Below, piece after piece: positions 1 to 6,767 of a stretch of 8,842 nucleotides of DNA. The stretch spans positions 1-8,842 of the forward strand of contig JABHYI010000247.1 of NCBI GenBank assembly GCA_018656255.1, written 5' to 3'. The notes beneath the pieces are model-generated. The model made no database searches, was not told the DNA's origin, and was given only the letters and a program-made list of their open reading frames with translations. The position numbers and the translations under genes are program-made. Each line of letters opens with the position of its first letter. Within the stretch, counting starts at the first letter, position 1. The stretch is from Bacteroidota bacterium. GTDB lineage: Bacteria; Bacteroidota; Bacteroidia; Flavobacteriales; Flavobacteriaceae.

Positions 1-805
1 AATCATCTCTATAAAACTCCATGCGCACACCAGAGGTGTGGTGATTTAATAAAGGAACCTTGGCATGTATTAAAAACGGGCGTCGCTGGGTTCTGATTTT
101 CTCAAGCACCTCTTTGATTGTTTTGTAACTTTGCTCGAAATCTGTTCCGTCTATGGAGATGGCCTCTAGACCATGAAATCCTGCAGCGTACTGGGCAGCA
201 TTTTGAGCTCTAGTTTCTGCAGCATTGGCAGAAATATCCCAACCATTATCTTGTACTAAATACAAAATAGGCAATTGTTTTAAAGCAGCCATCTGGAAGG
301 CTTCTGCAATTTCACCCTCTGTTACACTCGCATCACCTAAAGAGCAAACTACCACCGGGGCTTCTTTTGGTTTATAGCTAGAAAGCTTCTCTGCCTCTTT
401 ATACCAAAAACCCATCGCTACTCCAGTAGCTGGTATCGCTTGCATACCAGTGGCACTACTTTGGTGGGGTATTTTAGGTTTGTCATCATCTCTTAAACTG
501 GGATGACAGTAGTAGGTTCTACCACCAGAGAATGGATCGTCTTTTTTTGCCAACACCTGGAGCATCAACTCATAGGGAGTCATGCCTATAGAGAGTAGCA
601 TCGCATCATCACGGTAGTATGGAAACAAATAATCTTGGGGCAATAACTGCATACCAAGAGCTGTTTGTATCACTTCATGACCACGAGAGGTAGCATGCAC
701 ATACTTTGAAACAACTTTAAAATTATCTTCATACACCTGGGTCATTGCTTTTGCAGTGACTAGGTTTTTAAACGCTTCTAAAATTAAATCTTTGGTGATT
801 TTCAT
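1..805 (-). CDS. 2-oxoacid dehydrogenase E1 component, N-terminal (alpha) part, branched-chain type; truncated by window edge
   Basis: Thiamine-diphosphate-dependent E1 decarboxylates a 2-oxoacid and acylates the lipoyl group of E2; this type most likely acts on branched-chain keto acids. The ATG is at 805 on the minus strand, and the frame stays open for 268 codons to the left edge, so the 3' end is missing. The thiamine diphosphate motif runs from GDA (157-159) to N187, with E1-alpha-like spacing and GDA in place of the usual GDG. Other E1-alpha features are PYYRDD, FSGGRTYY, PHQSSATGMQ, the segment after N187 (GWDISANAAETRAQN) and LNHHTSGVRMEFYRDD near the edge. This pattern fits the flavobacterial form in which alpha and beta halves are fused in one chain of about 660-690 residues; the fusion is inferred because the beta half is outside the window. 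The gene follows E2 after a 72 bp gap. The family is certain; the substrate is inferred. Confidence 0.88.
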   Translation of the reverse strand, partial: MKITKDLILEAFKNLVTAKAMTQVYEDNFKVVSKYVHATSRGHEVIQTALGMQLLPQDYLFPYYRDDAMLLSIGMTPYELMLQVLAKKDDPFSGGRTYYCHPSLRDDDKPKIPHQSSATGMQAIPATGVAMGFWYKEAEKLSSYKPKEAPVVVCSLGDASVTEGEIAEAFQMAALKQLPILYLVQDNGWDISANAAETRAQNAAQYAAGFHGLEAISIDGTDFEQSYKTIKEVLEKIRTQRRPFLIHAKVPLLNHHTSGVRMEFYRDD

Positions 806-816
806 GCTATACTATT

Positions 817-824
817 CAAAAATA
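817..824 (-). promoter_or_regulatory. Candidate -7 element (TATTTTTG) upstream of the E1 gene
   Basis: On the minus strand the E2-E1 gap contains TATTTTTG, a full match to the Bacteroidota -7 consensus TAnnTTTG. It ends 11 bases before the E1 ATG, which would give a leader of about 6-8 bases. No TTG -33 element lies at the usual distance, and the local DNA is AT-rich, so a chance match is possible. If active, it would allow E1 to be transcribed separately from E2. Confidence 0.3.
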
Positions 825-877
825 TATTATTGTGTTTGTTTGTTTTATGGGGTTGCTCATTGGCTTGAGCTAAGAAA

Positions 878-2155
878 CTAAAAAGAGCGGTTTATATCAA
901 AGTTTTCCATGTTGTCGGCAATACGCTTTAAAAAAGAACCTGCAAGATGCCCGTCTACAATTCTGTGATCAAAGGATAGAGACAGATACATCATACTTCG
1001 TATTTCGATAGTATCACCCTGGGGTTTCTCTATTACCTCGGCGCGTTTTTTTATAATTCCTGTCGCTAAAATTGCTGCTTCTGGCTGGTTAATAATAGGG
1101 GTTCCCATCAAACTACCGAAGGTTCCTACATTACTAATGGTAAAGCTACCTCCTTTGATATCATCTGCCTTTAAATTTCCAGAACGAGACTTTTGTGCCA
1201 GCTCATTAATAGCTCCAGCAAGGGTTTTTAAGTCTTTCTTGTCTGCATTTTTAACCACTGGAACAATTAAATTTCCAGAGGGCAGCGCTGTTGCCATTCC
1301 AATATTTATATCCTGTTTTACTATAATGTTTTTTCCGTCGAGGGATGCATTTATCATCGGGAAATCCTTGATAGCATTTGCGACTGCCTCTATAAATAGC
1401 GGTGTAAAGGTTAGCTTCTCTCCATGGGTCTTTAGAAATAGCTCCTTATTTGTATTTCGCCATGCAACCATATTAGTTAGATCTGCCTCAACATAAGCAG
1501 TTACATGAGGAGAGGTATGCTTACTGTACACCATATGGTCTGCAATCATTTCTCGCATGCGGTCCATGGGTATGACCTTACCACTACCTTTATCAAACTT
1601 TAAATCGGGAATACTATACCCCTGATTTTTGCTTTCTAGTTGCCCAAACTGAAAAGGCCTCCCCGCTTCTATATAACTTGTAATATCTGTTTTACGCAAA
1701 CGCCCATCTAGGCCGCTACCCGAAATACAGGCTAGCTCTTGGTAGCTAATATGATGTTTTCTAGCCATACTATCTACAAGGGGAGAAATAAAAACGTTGT
1801 CGTTTACCTTTAAAATACCTTTAGCAGCTAAGGGTTTTTTAGTGGTTTTACCACTTTTAATTAAATTTTTCTGGGGAGTGTTTTCTGGAAGGGTTTTAGC
1901 AGCATCTACTTCATTAGATAATGACAACAAAGCAATGGTTTGCCCTACTTGAACAATATCATTGACAGCAGCCTGGTGAGAAATCATCACTCCAGAGCCT
2001 GGAGCAGGCACCTCATTATCTACCTTATCTGTGGCAATTTCAACAAGAATATCACCTTCTTGGAAAGCGGCACCTTCCTCTACCAACCAATTAAGTATGG
2101 TGCCCTGGGTTATACTTTCGCCCATTTTAGGCATATTAAATGCAGTTTCTGTCAT
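878..2155 (-). CDS. Dihydrolipoamide acyltransferase (E2) of a 2-oxoacid dehydrogenase complex, probably branched-chain
   Basis: E2 is the core of the 2-oxoacid dehydrogenase complex. It carries the acyl group on a lipoyl arm and transfers it to CoA in the cytoplasm. The 425-residue protein has the standard order: one lipoyl domain (about 2-79) with the lipoylated Lys44 in ATDKV; a flexible Lys/Thr-rich linker (about 80-120); a peripheral subunit-binding domain (about 122-163, beginning FISPLVDSMARKH); and the catalytic acyltransferase domain (about 190-425). The active-site motif DHRIVDG spans 396-402, with His397 and Asp401 intact, and GTFGSLMGTPIINQPEAAIL precedes it. Length and domains are complete. 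The ATG at 2155 puts the lipoyl domain at the very N-terminus, as expected. The adjacent E1 makes a branched-chain complex more likely than pyruvate or 2-oxoglutarate dehydrogenase. No E3 gene is in view, so lipoamide dehydrogenase is probably encoded elsewhere. Confidence 0.93.
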   Translation of the reverse strand: MTETAFNMPKMGESITQGTILNWLVEEGAAFQEGDILVEIATDKVDNEVPAPGSGVMISHQAAVNDIVQVGQTIALLSLSNEVDAAKTLPENTPQKNLIKSGKTTKKPLAAKGILKVNDNVFISPLVDSMARKHHISYQELACISGSGLDGRLRKTDITSYIEAGRPFQFGQLESKNQGYSIPDLKFDKGSGKVIPMDRMREMIADHMVYSKHTSPHVTAYVEADLTNMVAWRNTNKELFLKTHGEKLTFTPLFIEAVANAIKDFPMINASLDGKNIIVKQDINIGMATALPSGNLIVPVVKNADKKDLKTLAGAINELAQKSRSGNLKADDIKGGSFTISNVGTFGSLMGTPIINQPEAAILATGIIKKRAEVIEKPQGDTIEIRSMMYLSLSFDHRIVDGHLAGSFLKRIADNMENFDINRSF

Positions 2156-2317
2156 GCCGCTTCTATCTTTTTAATAATTTATAAAAATACAAAAAATGTA
2201 ATTTAAATAATGTGTATTACCTGCCTTTAAGTTAATAATTGGTGTTTTATTCTTAAAAATTACAAAAAACATAATATTTATTCTATTTTTACGACAAAAT
2301 AACGGAATAAATAGCAA
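2156..2317. promoter_or_regulatory. Divergent regulatory gap between the E2 gene and the Lrp-type regulator
   Basis: This 162 bp strongly AT-rich gap must hold both divergent promoters. On the plus strand TATTTTTA (2284-2291) matches the -7 consensus TAnnTTTG at all but the last base and lies 26 bases before the regulator ATG; no good -33 TTG is at the right distance. On the minus strand only partial -7 matches occur (TATTTTTA at 2189-2182, TACATTTT at 2200-2193). Two short dyads are present: TACA-N5-TGTA (2188-2200) and GTAAT-N13-ATTAC (2198-2220). They are possible operator half-sites for the neighbouring Lrp protein, but such short dyads are expected by chance in DNA this AT-rich. The promoters are therefore assigned weakly; the regulatory role of the gap follows from the gene arrangement. 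Confidence 0.5.
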
Positions 2318-2803
2318 ATGAAACTTGACACAACAGATGTTGCCATCCTAAAGGCACTACAAAAAGACTCTAATAGAACCGTAAAGAGTCTTGCTGAGGA
2401 TTTAAAAAGATCTACAACTCCTGTTTTTGAACGCATAAAAAAACTTGAGCGTGAAGGATACATAAAGGGGTATTCTGCCAGGTTAAATCAAAAAAAACTA
2501 GGGCTTAAACAAACAGTCTTTGTTGCCATAACGCTGCAGGGACACACACGCACCTATTTAGAAAAATTTGTTAAAAAAGTGAATGATTTTCCAGAAGTTG
2601 TGGAGTGTCATAGGGTTAGTGGCACCTTTGATTACCTGCTCAAATTAATTGTTGAAGATATAGAGGCCTACGAGACTTTTATAATCACAAAACTCACCCT
2701 TTTGCCCTATTTAGGGAATGTTCAAAGCCTTATAACACTCTCAACGGGAAAAGAAATTAATGAAATAGATTTGAGTCATTTGGCTGAAACACACACTGCT
2801 TAA
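2318..2803 (+). CDS. Lrp/AsnC-family transcriptional regulator
   Basis: A 161-residue DNA-binding regulator of the feast/famine family, usually dimeric to octameric and responsive to amino acids. The N-terminal winged helix-turn-helix lies at about 4-55: KLDTTDVAILKALQKDSNR, then SLAEDLKRSTTPVFERIKKLEREGYIKGY, where the recognition helix follows the STTPV turn. The C-terminal RAM effector domain covers about 65-145 and includes the family's ligand-site pattern VSGTFDYLL, with Gly102 and Asp105. Length is typical and the domains look intact. The ATG at 2318 places the first helix at residue 4, as is normal. It is divergent from the E2/E1 genes. In Pseudomonas the Lrp-type activator BkdR is divergent from the branched-chain keto acid dehydrogenase operon, so regulation of E2/E1 by this protein, with a branched-chain amino acid as effector, is a reasonable inference but is not shown by sequence alone. 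Confidence 0.93.
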   Translation: MKLDTTDVAILKALQKDSNRTVKSLAEDLKRSTTPVFERIKKLEREGYIKGYSARLNQKKLGLKQTVFVAITLQGHTRTYLEKFVKKVNDFPEVVECHRVSGTFDYLLKLIVEDIEAYETFIITKLTLLPYLGNVQSLITLSTGKEINEIDLSHLAETHTA

Positions 2804-2884
2804 TCCATACAAAGAGATTGCGCTTTAAGACCCAGTAAAACACATAGATTTACACCTCAAGCAAGGCAAGTCTTAAGATTTTAG

Positions 2885-2908
2885 TACATTTAGGTAATTG
2901 TTAATTAC
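2885..2908 (+). promoter_or_regulatory. Candidate promoter element and dyad before the OmpA-like gene
   Basis: In the 110 bp gap after the regulator, TACATTTA (2885-2892) matches the -7 consensus except for its last base. It overlaps the left edge of a dyad, GTAATT-GTT-AATTAC (2894-2908). Allowing one bulged G, the symmetry grows to TAG(G)TAATT-GTT-AATTACTA (2891-2910), ending three bases before the ATG. The dyad would cover the expected transcription start, so it could be an operator or a weak start-proximal hairpin. It is AT-rich and may be fortuitous. Confidence 0.3.
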
Positions 2909-2913
2909 TACTG

Positions 2914-3723
2914 ATGAAACTTTTACTTTCATATATATGTATATTTTGTGCTCCTTTTTTGTGGGCGCAAGAAGATCAGATGCAATTTTCATTGTATTTT
3001 GAAAATGACAAAGCACAGCTTACACAAGAACATATCTTTATTCTTGACAGCATAAAACAAATACACAACAAAGACAAGCTAGATGTTCATATTAAAGGCT
3101 ACACCAATACAGTTGGCAAAGAAGACTATAACTTAACGCTTTCTAAAAGTAGAGCAGCAAATGTCACTAAAAACTTGCGTGAGTTTACCATTATTTCATC
3201 TCAGGGATATGGCGAGTTGGATAGTGATTCAAAAACCAACAGACGGGTAGATATTTTTATTCACCTTAAAAAATACCATGTAAAAGTAGCTGGAGAGATT
3301 GTCTTAAAACCCACTCAAAGTGGTATTGCCCCTGAATATGCAAAAGTATTTAGAGCAGGAGACAAAATCACAATTGAAGGTATTAGGTTCTATCAAGACA
3401 GAGACATAATGTTAAATGAAAGCAAAAAATCTCTAAAAAAACTTCTTACTTTTTTACAACAATACCCAAACATGACTTTTAAGCTTATTGGCCATATTTG
3501 TTGTGGAGACCCTGATAACCCGGGAATAGATTTTACAAATCTAAGAACAGGAAAGAAAAACTTAAGTGAGGCAAGGGCTCAATACGTTTACAACTACCTT
3601 ATTAAAAAAGGGATTAACAAAAACAGAATGAGTTATAAAGGCATGGCCTTTAGGCAACCACTTGGCAGAAGAAGCACCAATGACAGGCGCGTGGAGATAG
3701 AAATTATTTCCTTTAATGACTAG
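2914..3723 (+). CDS. Secreted protein with two tandem OmpA-like (peptidoglycan-associated) domains
   Basis: A 269-residue exported protein. Residues 1-18 form a signal peptide with probable cleavage in LWA|QED. No lipobox cysteine, beta-barrel or TPR region is visible, so it is probably soluble in the periplasm. Two OmpA-C-like domains fill the rest. Repeat 1 (about 24-118) has GYTNTVG (62-68), LSKSRAANV (76-84) and NRRVDIFI (109-116). Repeat 2 (about 150-266) has GHICCG (193-198), LSEARAQYV (217-225), GINKNRMSYKGMA and NDRRVEIEI (256-264). The peptidoglycan-contacting Arg of E. coli OmpA (Arg286) is kept as Arg80 and Arg221. The diaminopimelate-contacting Asp (Asp271) appears replaced by Asn65 in repeat 1 and falls at a Cys-Cys pair in repeat 2. 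Repeat 2 has a long insert (199-216) between these motifs. The domain family is clear; peptidoglycan binding and cellular role are uncertain. Confidence 0.85.
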   Translation: MKLLLSYICIFCAPFLWAQEDQMQFSLYFENDKAQLTQEHIFILDSIKQIHNKDKLDVHIKGYTNTVGKEDYNLTLSKSRAANVTKNLREFTIISSQGYGELDSDSKTNRRVDIFIHLKKYHVKVAGEIVLKPTQSGIAPEYAKVFRAGDKITIEGIRFYQDRDIMLNESKKSLKKLLTFLQQYPNMTFKLIGHICCGDPDNPGIDFTNLRTGKKNLSEARAQYVYNYLIKKGINKNRMSYKGMAFRQPLGRRSTNDRRVEIEIISFND

Positions 3724-3725
3724 CC

Positions 3726-5231
3726 CTATCGTGTTCTCCAGAAAAAAGGTGTAAATAAAATAAGTACTGTAAAAAGTTCAAGTCTTCCAATTAACATTAA
3801 AAAAGTAGCCCATAATTTTGCCAATGATGGCAAATCTGCATAGGTATGCACAGGACCAAGATCCCCTAGAGCTGGACCTACATTACCAAGGGTTGATGCT
3901 GCAGCACCAAGAGCCGTTTTAAAGTCAAGCCCGAGCACAGAAAAAACAATCACACCAACAATAAAAGACAGCATGTACAATATAAAAAACGCAAGAATAT
4001 TAAAAACAATAGGCTGCTGTACAGCTTTTGTGTTATAACGTACTGGTAAAATTGCATTAGGGTGCAGGGTACGTTTAAACTCTAAAACTCCGTTTTTAAT
4101 CATAATTAAATGCCGTACAATTTTAATCCCTCCAGAGGTAGACCCAGAAGATCCACCCAAAAACATTAAACCAAATAAAGATATGGTCAAAATAGGAGTC
4201 CAGATAGCATAATCTGAGGTCACAAAACCTGTAGTGGTAACAATGGCTAATATCTGAAATAAGCCATGACGAACACTTGCTTCCAACTCTCCCCATACCA
4301 TAGGGTGCAAAATACTACTAGCGCTAAGATCAACTTTAAAGTAGATAACGGCAGCAAAAATAGCCGGAAGGAGAATAAGTAAAAATGAGTAGGCTTTAAA
4401 CTCCTCATCACGAATTATTTTAGAAAACTTGAGCTTAAATGCAAAGTAACTCAGTACAAAATTTGTACCTGCCAGAAACATAAAAAACATAATTATGTAC
4501 TGTATAAGTGGGGTGTCATTCCAGTGAGCTATACTAGCATTTTTAGTAGAAAAACCACCCGTACTCAGCGTGCTCAATGAATGATTGATTGCATCAAAAA
4601 AGCTCATACCTGCAAGGCTTAACAATAAAGTTTCTGCAGCTGTATAACCCACGTATATGAGCCACAATCGTTTTGCAGTGTCTGTAATTCTTGGATGTAA
4701 CTTATCTCCTCCAGGACCTGGAGCCTCTGCAGCAAACAATTGCATTCCTCCAATACCTAGTAAAGGTAATATAGCAACAGCCAAAACAATAATACCCATA
4801 CCGCCTATCCAGTGAGTAATACTTCTCCAAAACAAAATACCCTTTGGGAGGCTCTCTACATCAATTAAAATACTAGCTCCCGTTGTAGAATAGCCACTCA
4901 TGGTTTCAAAAAAAGCATTGGTAAATGAGGGTATTGCGCCTGTAAACAAATACGGCAGTGTGCCGGCCAAAGACATAATCACCCAGCCCATTGCCACAAC
5001 AATATATCCGTCTTTTTTGTGTAGTTCTTTTTTATGCGCGCGAGTTAAAAACATTACTAAGCCTCCTGTTGCCAGAGTAACTAGCCCTGAGAGTAACATT
5101 TGCTGAAGCACACCATCGTTGCAGACGGCGCTCATTATAGAGGCAATTAACATAAAACAGCCATTTACCGCTAGGAGTAGGCCCATGATATGTGCAATAA
5201 TTTTATGATTTACCTGTTTTAAAAAACTCAT
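3726..5231 (-). CDS. trkH: TrkH-family potassium uptake channel subunit
   Basis: The inner-membrane pore of the Trk potassium uptake system. The 501-residue protein is hydrophobic throughout and has the four pore-loop repeats of the TrkH/KtrB superfamily. Each has its selectivity-filter segment: STTGAS (115-120), STGGFST (223-229), TTTGFVT (332-338) and GNVGPALG (449-456). The conserved membrane loop that gates the pore is present as FLGGSSGSTSGGIKIVR (357-373), and the late motif IGRLELFT (481-488) contains the conserved pore-side Arg483. Length matches full TrkH rather than the shorter KtrB. The ATG (5231) shares its A with the TAA of trkA (TAATG), which implies translational coupling to the regulatory subunit. 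Its stop codon lies only 2 bp from that of the convergent OmpA-like gene, leaving no separate terminator region. Confidence 0.95.
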   Translation of the reverse strand: MSFLKQVNHKIIAHIMGLLLAVNGCFMLIASIMSAVCNDGVLQQMLLSGLVTLATGGLVMFLTRAHKKELHKKDGYIVVAMGWVIMSLAGTLPYLFTGAIPSFTNAFFETMSGYSTTGASILIDVESLPKGILFWRSITHWIGGMGIIVLAVAILPLLGIGGMQLFAAEAPGPGGDKLHPRITDTAKRLWLIYVGYTAAETLLLSLAGMSFFDAINHSLSTLSTGGFSTKNASIAHWNDTPLIQYIIMFFMFLAGTNFVLSYFAFKLKFSKIIRDEEFKAYSFLLILLPAIFAAVIYFKVDLSASSILHPMVWGELEASVRHGLFQILAIVTTTGFVTSDYAIWTPILTISLFGLMFLGGSSGSTSGGIKIVRHLIMIKNGVLEFKRTLHPNAILPVRYNTKAVQQPIVFNILAFFILYMLSFIVGVIVFSVLGLDFKTALGAAASTLGNVGPALGDLGPVHTYADLPSLAKLWATFLMLIGRLELFTVLILFTPFFWRTR

Positions 5232-6580
5232 TACACAAAGAGTTTTTCTACTTTACTTATAGATTGCGGCTGGCAACAAACAACAACACGATCACCGCTT
5301 TGGATTTTAAAATCACCCAGCGCAATTTGCCCTTCACCATCTCTTACCACACCACCAATTATGGCAGAGCGAGGAATATCAATATCTCGTATAATCTTGT
5401 TTGTAACATTAGAAGAGGGTGTTACCACAAACTCCAACAACTCTGCATTCATGTTGTTAAGCTTGGTCATAGCAACAACCTCTCCTTTACGTATGTATCT
5501 AAAGATATTGTTGGCTGCTAGTAATTTTTTATTGATTAGAGTATCAATACCTATAGAGTGAGACAACTGAAAGTAGTCCATATTCTCTACAAGGGCAATT
5601 GTTTTTTTAACCCCTTTAGATTTCGCTACCAAACAAGACATGATATTGGTTTCACTATTTCCTGTTACGGAAATAAAAGCATCCATGTCTTGAACATCCT
5701 CCTCTAAGAGTAGCTCTACATTTCTTCCATCACCGTTAATAACTAGGCAACTTGGGATGTCATCGGCAATTTCAAAAGCCTTTTCCTTATCGTTTTCGAT
5801 AAGCTTTACGTTAAATCTATTTTTACATAAATCACTGGCTGTTTTATACCCAATGTTACTCCCTCCTAAAATCATAACATTTCTAATCTCGTGCCGCTCT
5901 TTTCCGGTAAGCTCGTAGATTTCATCAACACCTTCTTTGGTGGTTATAAAATAAACTTGATCTCCTTCTTTAAATTGAGTATCACCTCTGGGTATAATGG
6001 TGTATTGAGTGCCATAACGCTGCATGGCTATAGGCACGTATTTTAAATTAGGAAATACGCTCGCCACCTCTTTAACTGTTTTATCTATAAAACTGTTGGT
6101 ACGGTTTAAATGTAGACCAATCATAGTTAAAGCGCCACCCTCAAACTCATAGGTGTCGTTAAAAGCACTTTGATTGAGTAGCAACTCTATTTCATTGGCA
6201 GCCAAAGATTCTGGAGAAATTAACTCATCGATTCCAAATTTAGTGAAACCAACCTCATCTTTACGATCTATAAATTCTGTGTTTGAAATTCTAGCTATGG
6301 TCCTCTTTGCGCCTAATTGTTTGGCCAAAACGCAAACAGTGATATTTGTAGTCTCTGAGGAAGTTACAGCAATGACCAAATCTGTGTCAATAACATTGCT
6401 GTTTTCCAAGACCTTAATTGAGGTGGCATCTCCGCGAACAACACGAATATCTAGATGGGTGTCTGCATATGACAAGGAATCTCTGTGGGTATCAATTAAT
6501 GTGATATCCTGAGACTCAAAAGACAATAGTTTTGCCAAATGGAACCCTACTTCACCTGCACCGGCGATAATAATTTTCAT
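5231..6580 (-). CDS. trkA: TrkA, NAD-binding regulatory subunit of the Trk potassium transporter
   Basis: A cytoplasmic ring-forming protein that binds nucleotides and gates TrkH. At 449 residues it has the two-fold architecture of full TrkA: RCK-N1 (about 1-118) with AGAGEVG (6-12) and acidic Asp30 ending the second strand; RCK-C1 (about 141-225); RCK-N2 (about 232-350) with GGSNIG (239-244) and Glu262; and RCK-C2 (about 370-449). The chosen start is the ATG at 6580, which gives MKIIIAGAGEVG at the N-terminus. An in-frame ATG at 6667 would add 29 residues of non-family sequence and lies upstream of the best promoter element (6610-6603), so it is rejected. The stop codon overlaps the trkH start by one base, so both subunits should come from one mRNA. 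Confidence 0.94.
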   Translation of the reverse strand: MKIIIAGAGEVGFHLAKLLSFESQDITLIDTHRDSLSYADTHLDIRVVRGDATSIKVLENSNVIDTDLVIAVTSSETTNITVCVLAKQLGAKRTIARISNTEFIDRKDEVGFTKFGIDELISPESLAANEIELLLNQSAFNDTYEFEGGALTMIGLHLNRTNSFIDKTVKEVASVFPNLKYVPIAMQRYGTQYTIIPRGDTQFKEGDQVYFITTKEGVDEIYELTGKERHEIRNVMILGGSNIGYKTASDLCKNRFNVKLIENDKEKAFEIADDIPSCLVINGDGRNVELLLEEDVQDMDAFISVTGNSETNIMSCLVAKSKGVKKTIALVENMDYFQLSHSIGIDTLINKKLLAANNIFRYIRKGEVVAMTKLNNMNAELLEFVVTPSSNVTNKIIRDIDIPRSAIIGGVVRDGEGQIALGDFKIQSGDRVVVCCQPQSISKVEKLFV

Positions 6581-6602
6581 AACAGTAATTAGAAATAAGG
6601 TG

Positions 6603-6630
6603 CAAATGTATTGAATTTTTAAATCACAAA
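6603..6630 (-). promoter_or_regulatory. Candidate trkA promoter
   Basis: Read on the minus strand, TACATTTG (6610-6603) is a full match to the Bacteroidota -7 element TAnnTTTG and is followed by CACC. A TTTG at 6630-6627 could be the -33 element, though its 16 bp spacer is slightly short. Transcription would start near 6598, giving a leader of roughly 18 bases to the ATG at 6580. Its position supports that start codon over the in-frame ATG at 6667. Confidence 0.6.
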
Positions 6631-6724
6631 GGCTTCTGCAGATGGTATCTTCTATTTTGAAAATCACCTAACAACCAAATAAGGGCTTTTACATGATGAT
6701 TTATTTTAATGTGGTTTTAAAAAA

Positions 6725-6759
6725 TTGAAAAAATGTAACAATAAAAAATGCTATTTTTG
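6725..6759 (+). promoter_or_regulatory. Candidate ubiE promoter, nearly leaderless
   Basis: TATTTTTG (6752-6759) fully matches the Bacteroidota -7 element TAnnTTTG and is followed by CACCC. The nearest -33 candidate, ATTG (6724-6727), has a 24 bp spacer, slightly long. The ubiE ATG begins 8 bases after the -7 element, so the transcript would carry only a few bases before the start codon. The 187 bp trkA-ubiE gap otherwise shows only AT-rich sequence without clear dyads. Confidence 0.6.
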
Positions 6760-6767
6760 CACCCGAA

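Noticed and set aside
1137..1496. Open frame on the plus strand within the E2 gene
   Set aside because: It lies wholly antisense to a well-supported E2 catalytic domain and its product shows no recognisable motif.
2825..2876. Inverted repeat TTAAGAC ... GTCTTAA after the Lrp-type gene as a terminator
   Set aside because: The arms are only seven bases with a 38-base loop, and no solid T-tract follows, so it is not a credible intrinsic terminator.
2914..2970. OmpA-like protein as a lipoprotein
   Set aside because: Cys9 and Cys12 fall inside the hydrophobic signal segment without a lipobox pattern; a cleavage site at LWA|Q fits better.
6174..6512. Open frame on the plus strand within trkA
   Set aside because: Antisense to the conserved first RCK domain, with no motif or start signal of its own.
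3726..6580. Sodium-dependent Ktr system instead of Trk
   Set aside because: The regulatory subunit has two RCK repeats (449 residues) and the pore protein is full length (501 residues), both typical of TrkA/TrkH rather than the shorter KtrA/KtrB.
6581..6667. Longer trkA with an ATG at 6667 (29 extra N-terminal residues)
   Set aside because: The extra residues do not resemble TrkA, the Rossmann motif normally begins at the N-terminus, and the perfect -7 element at 6610-6603 lies downstream of that ATG.
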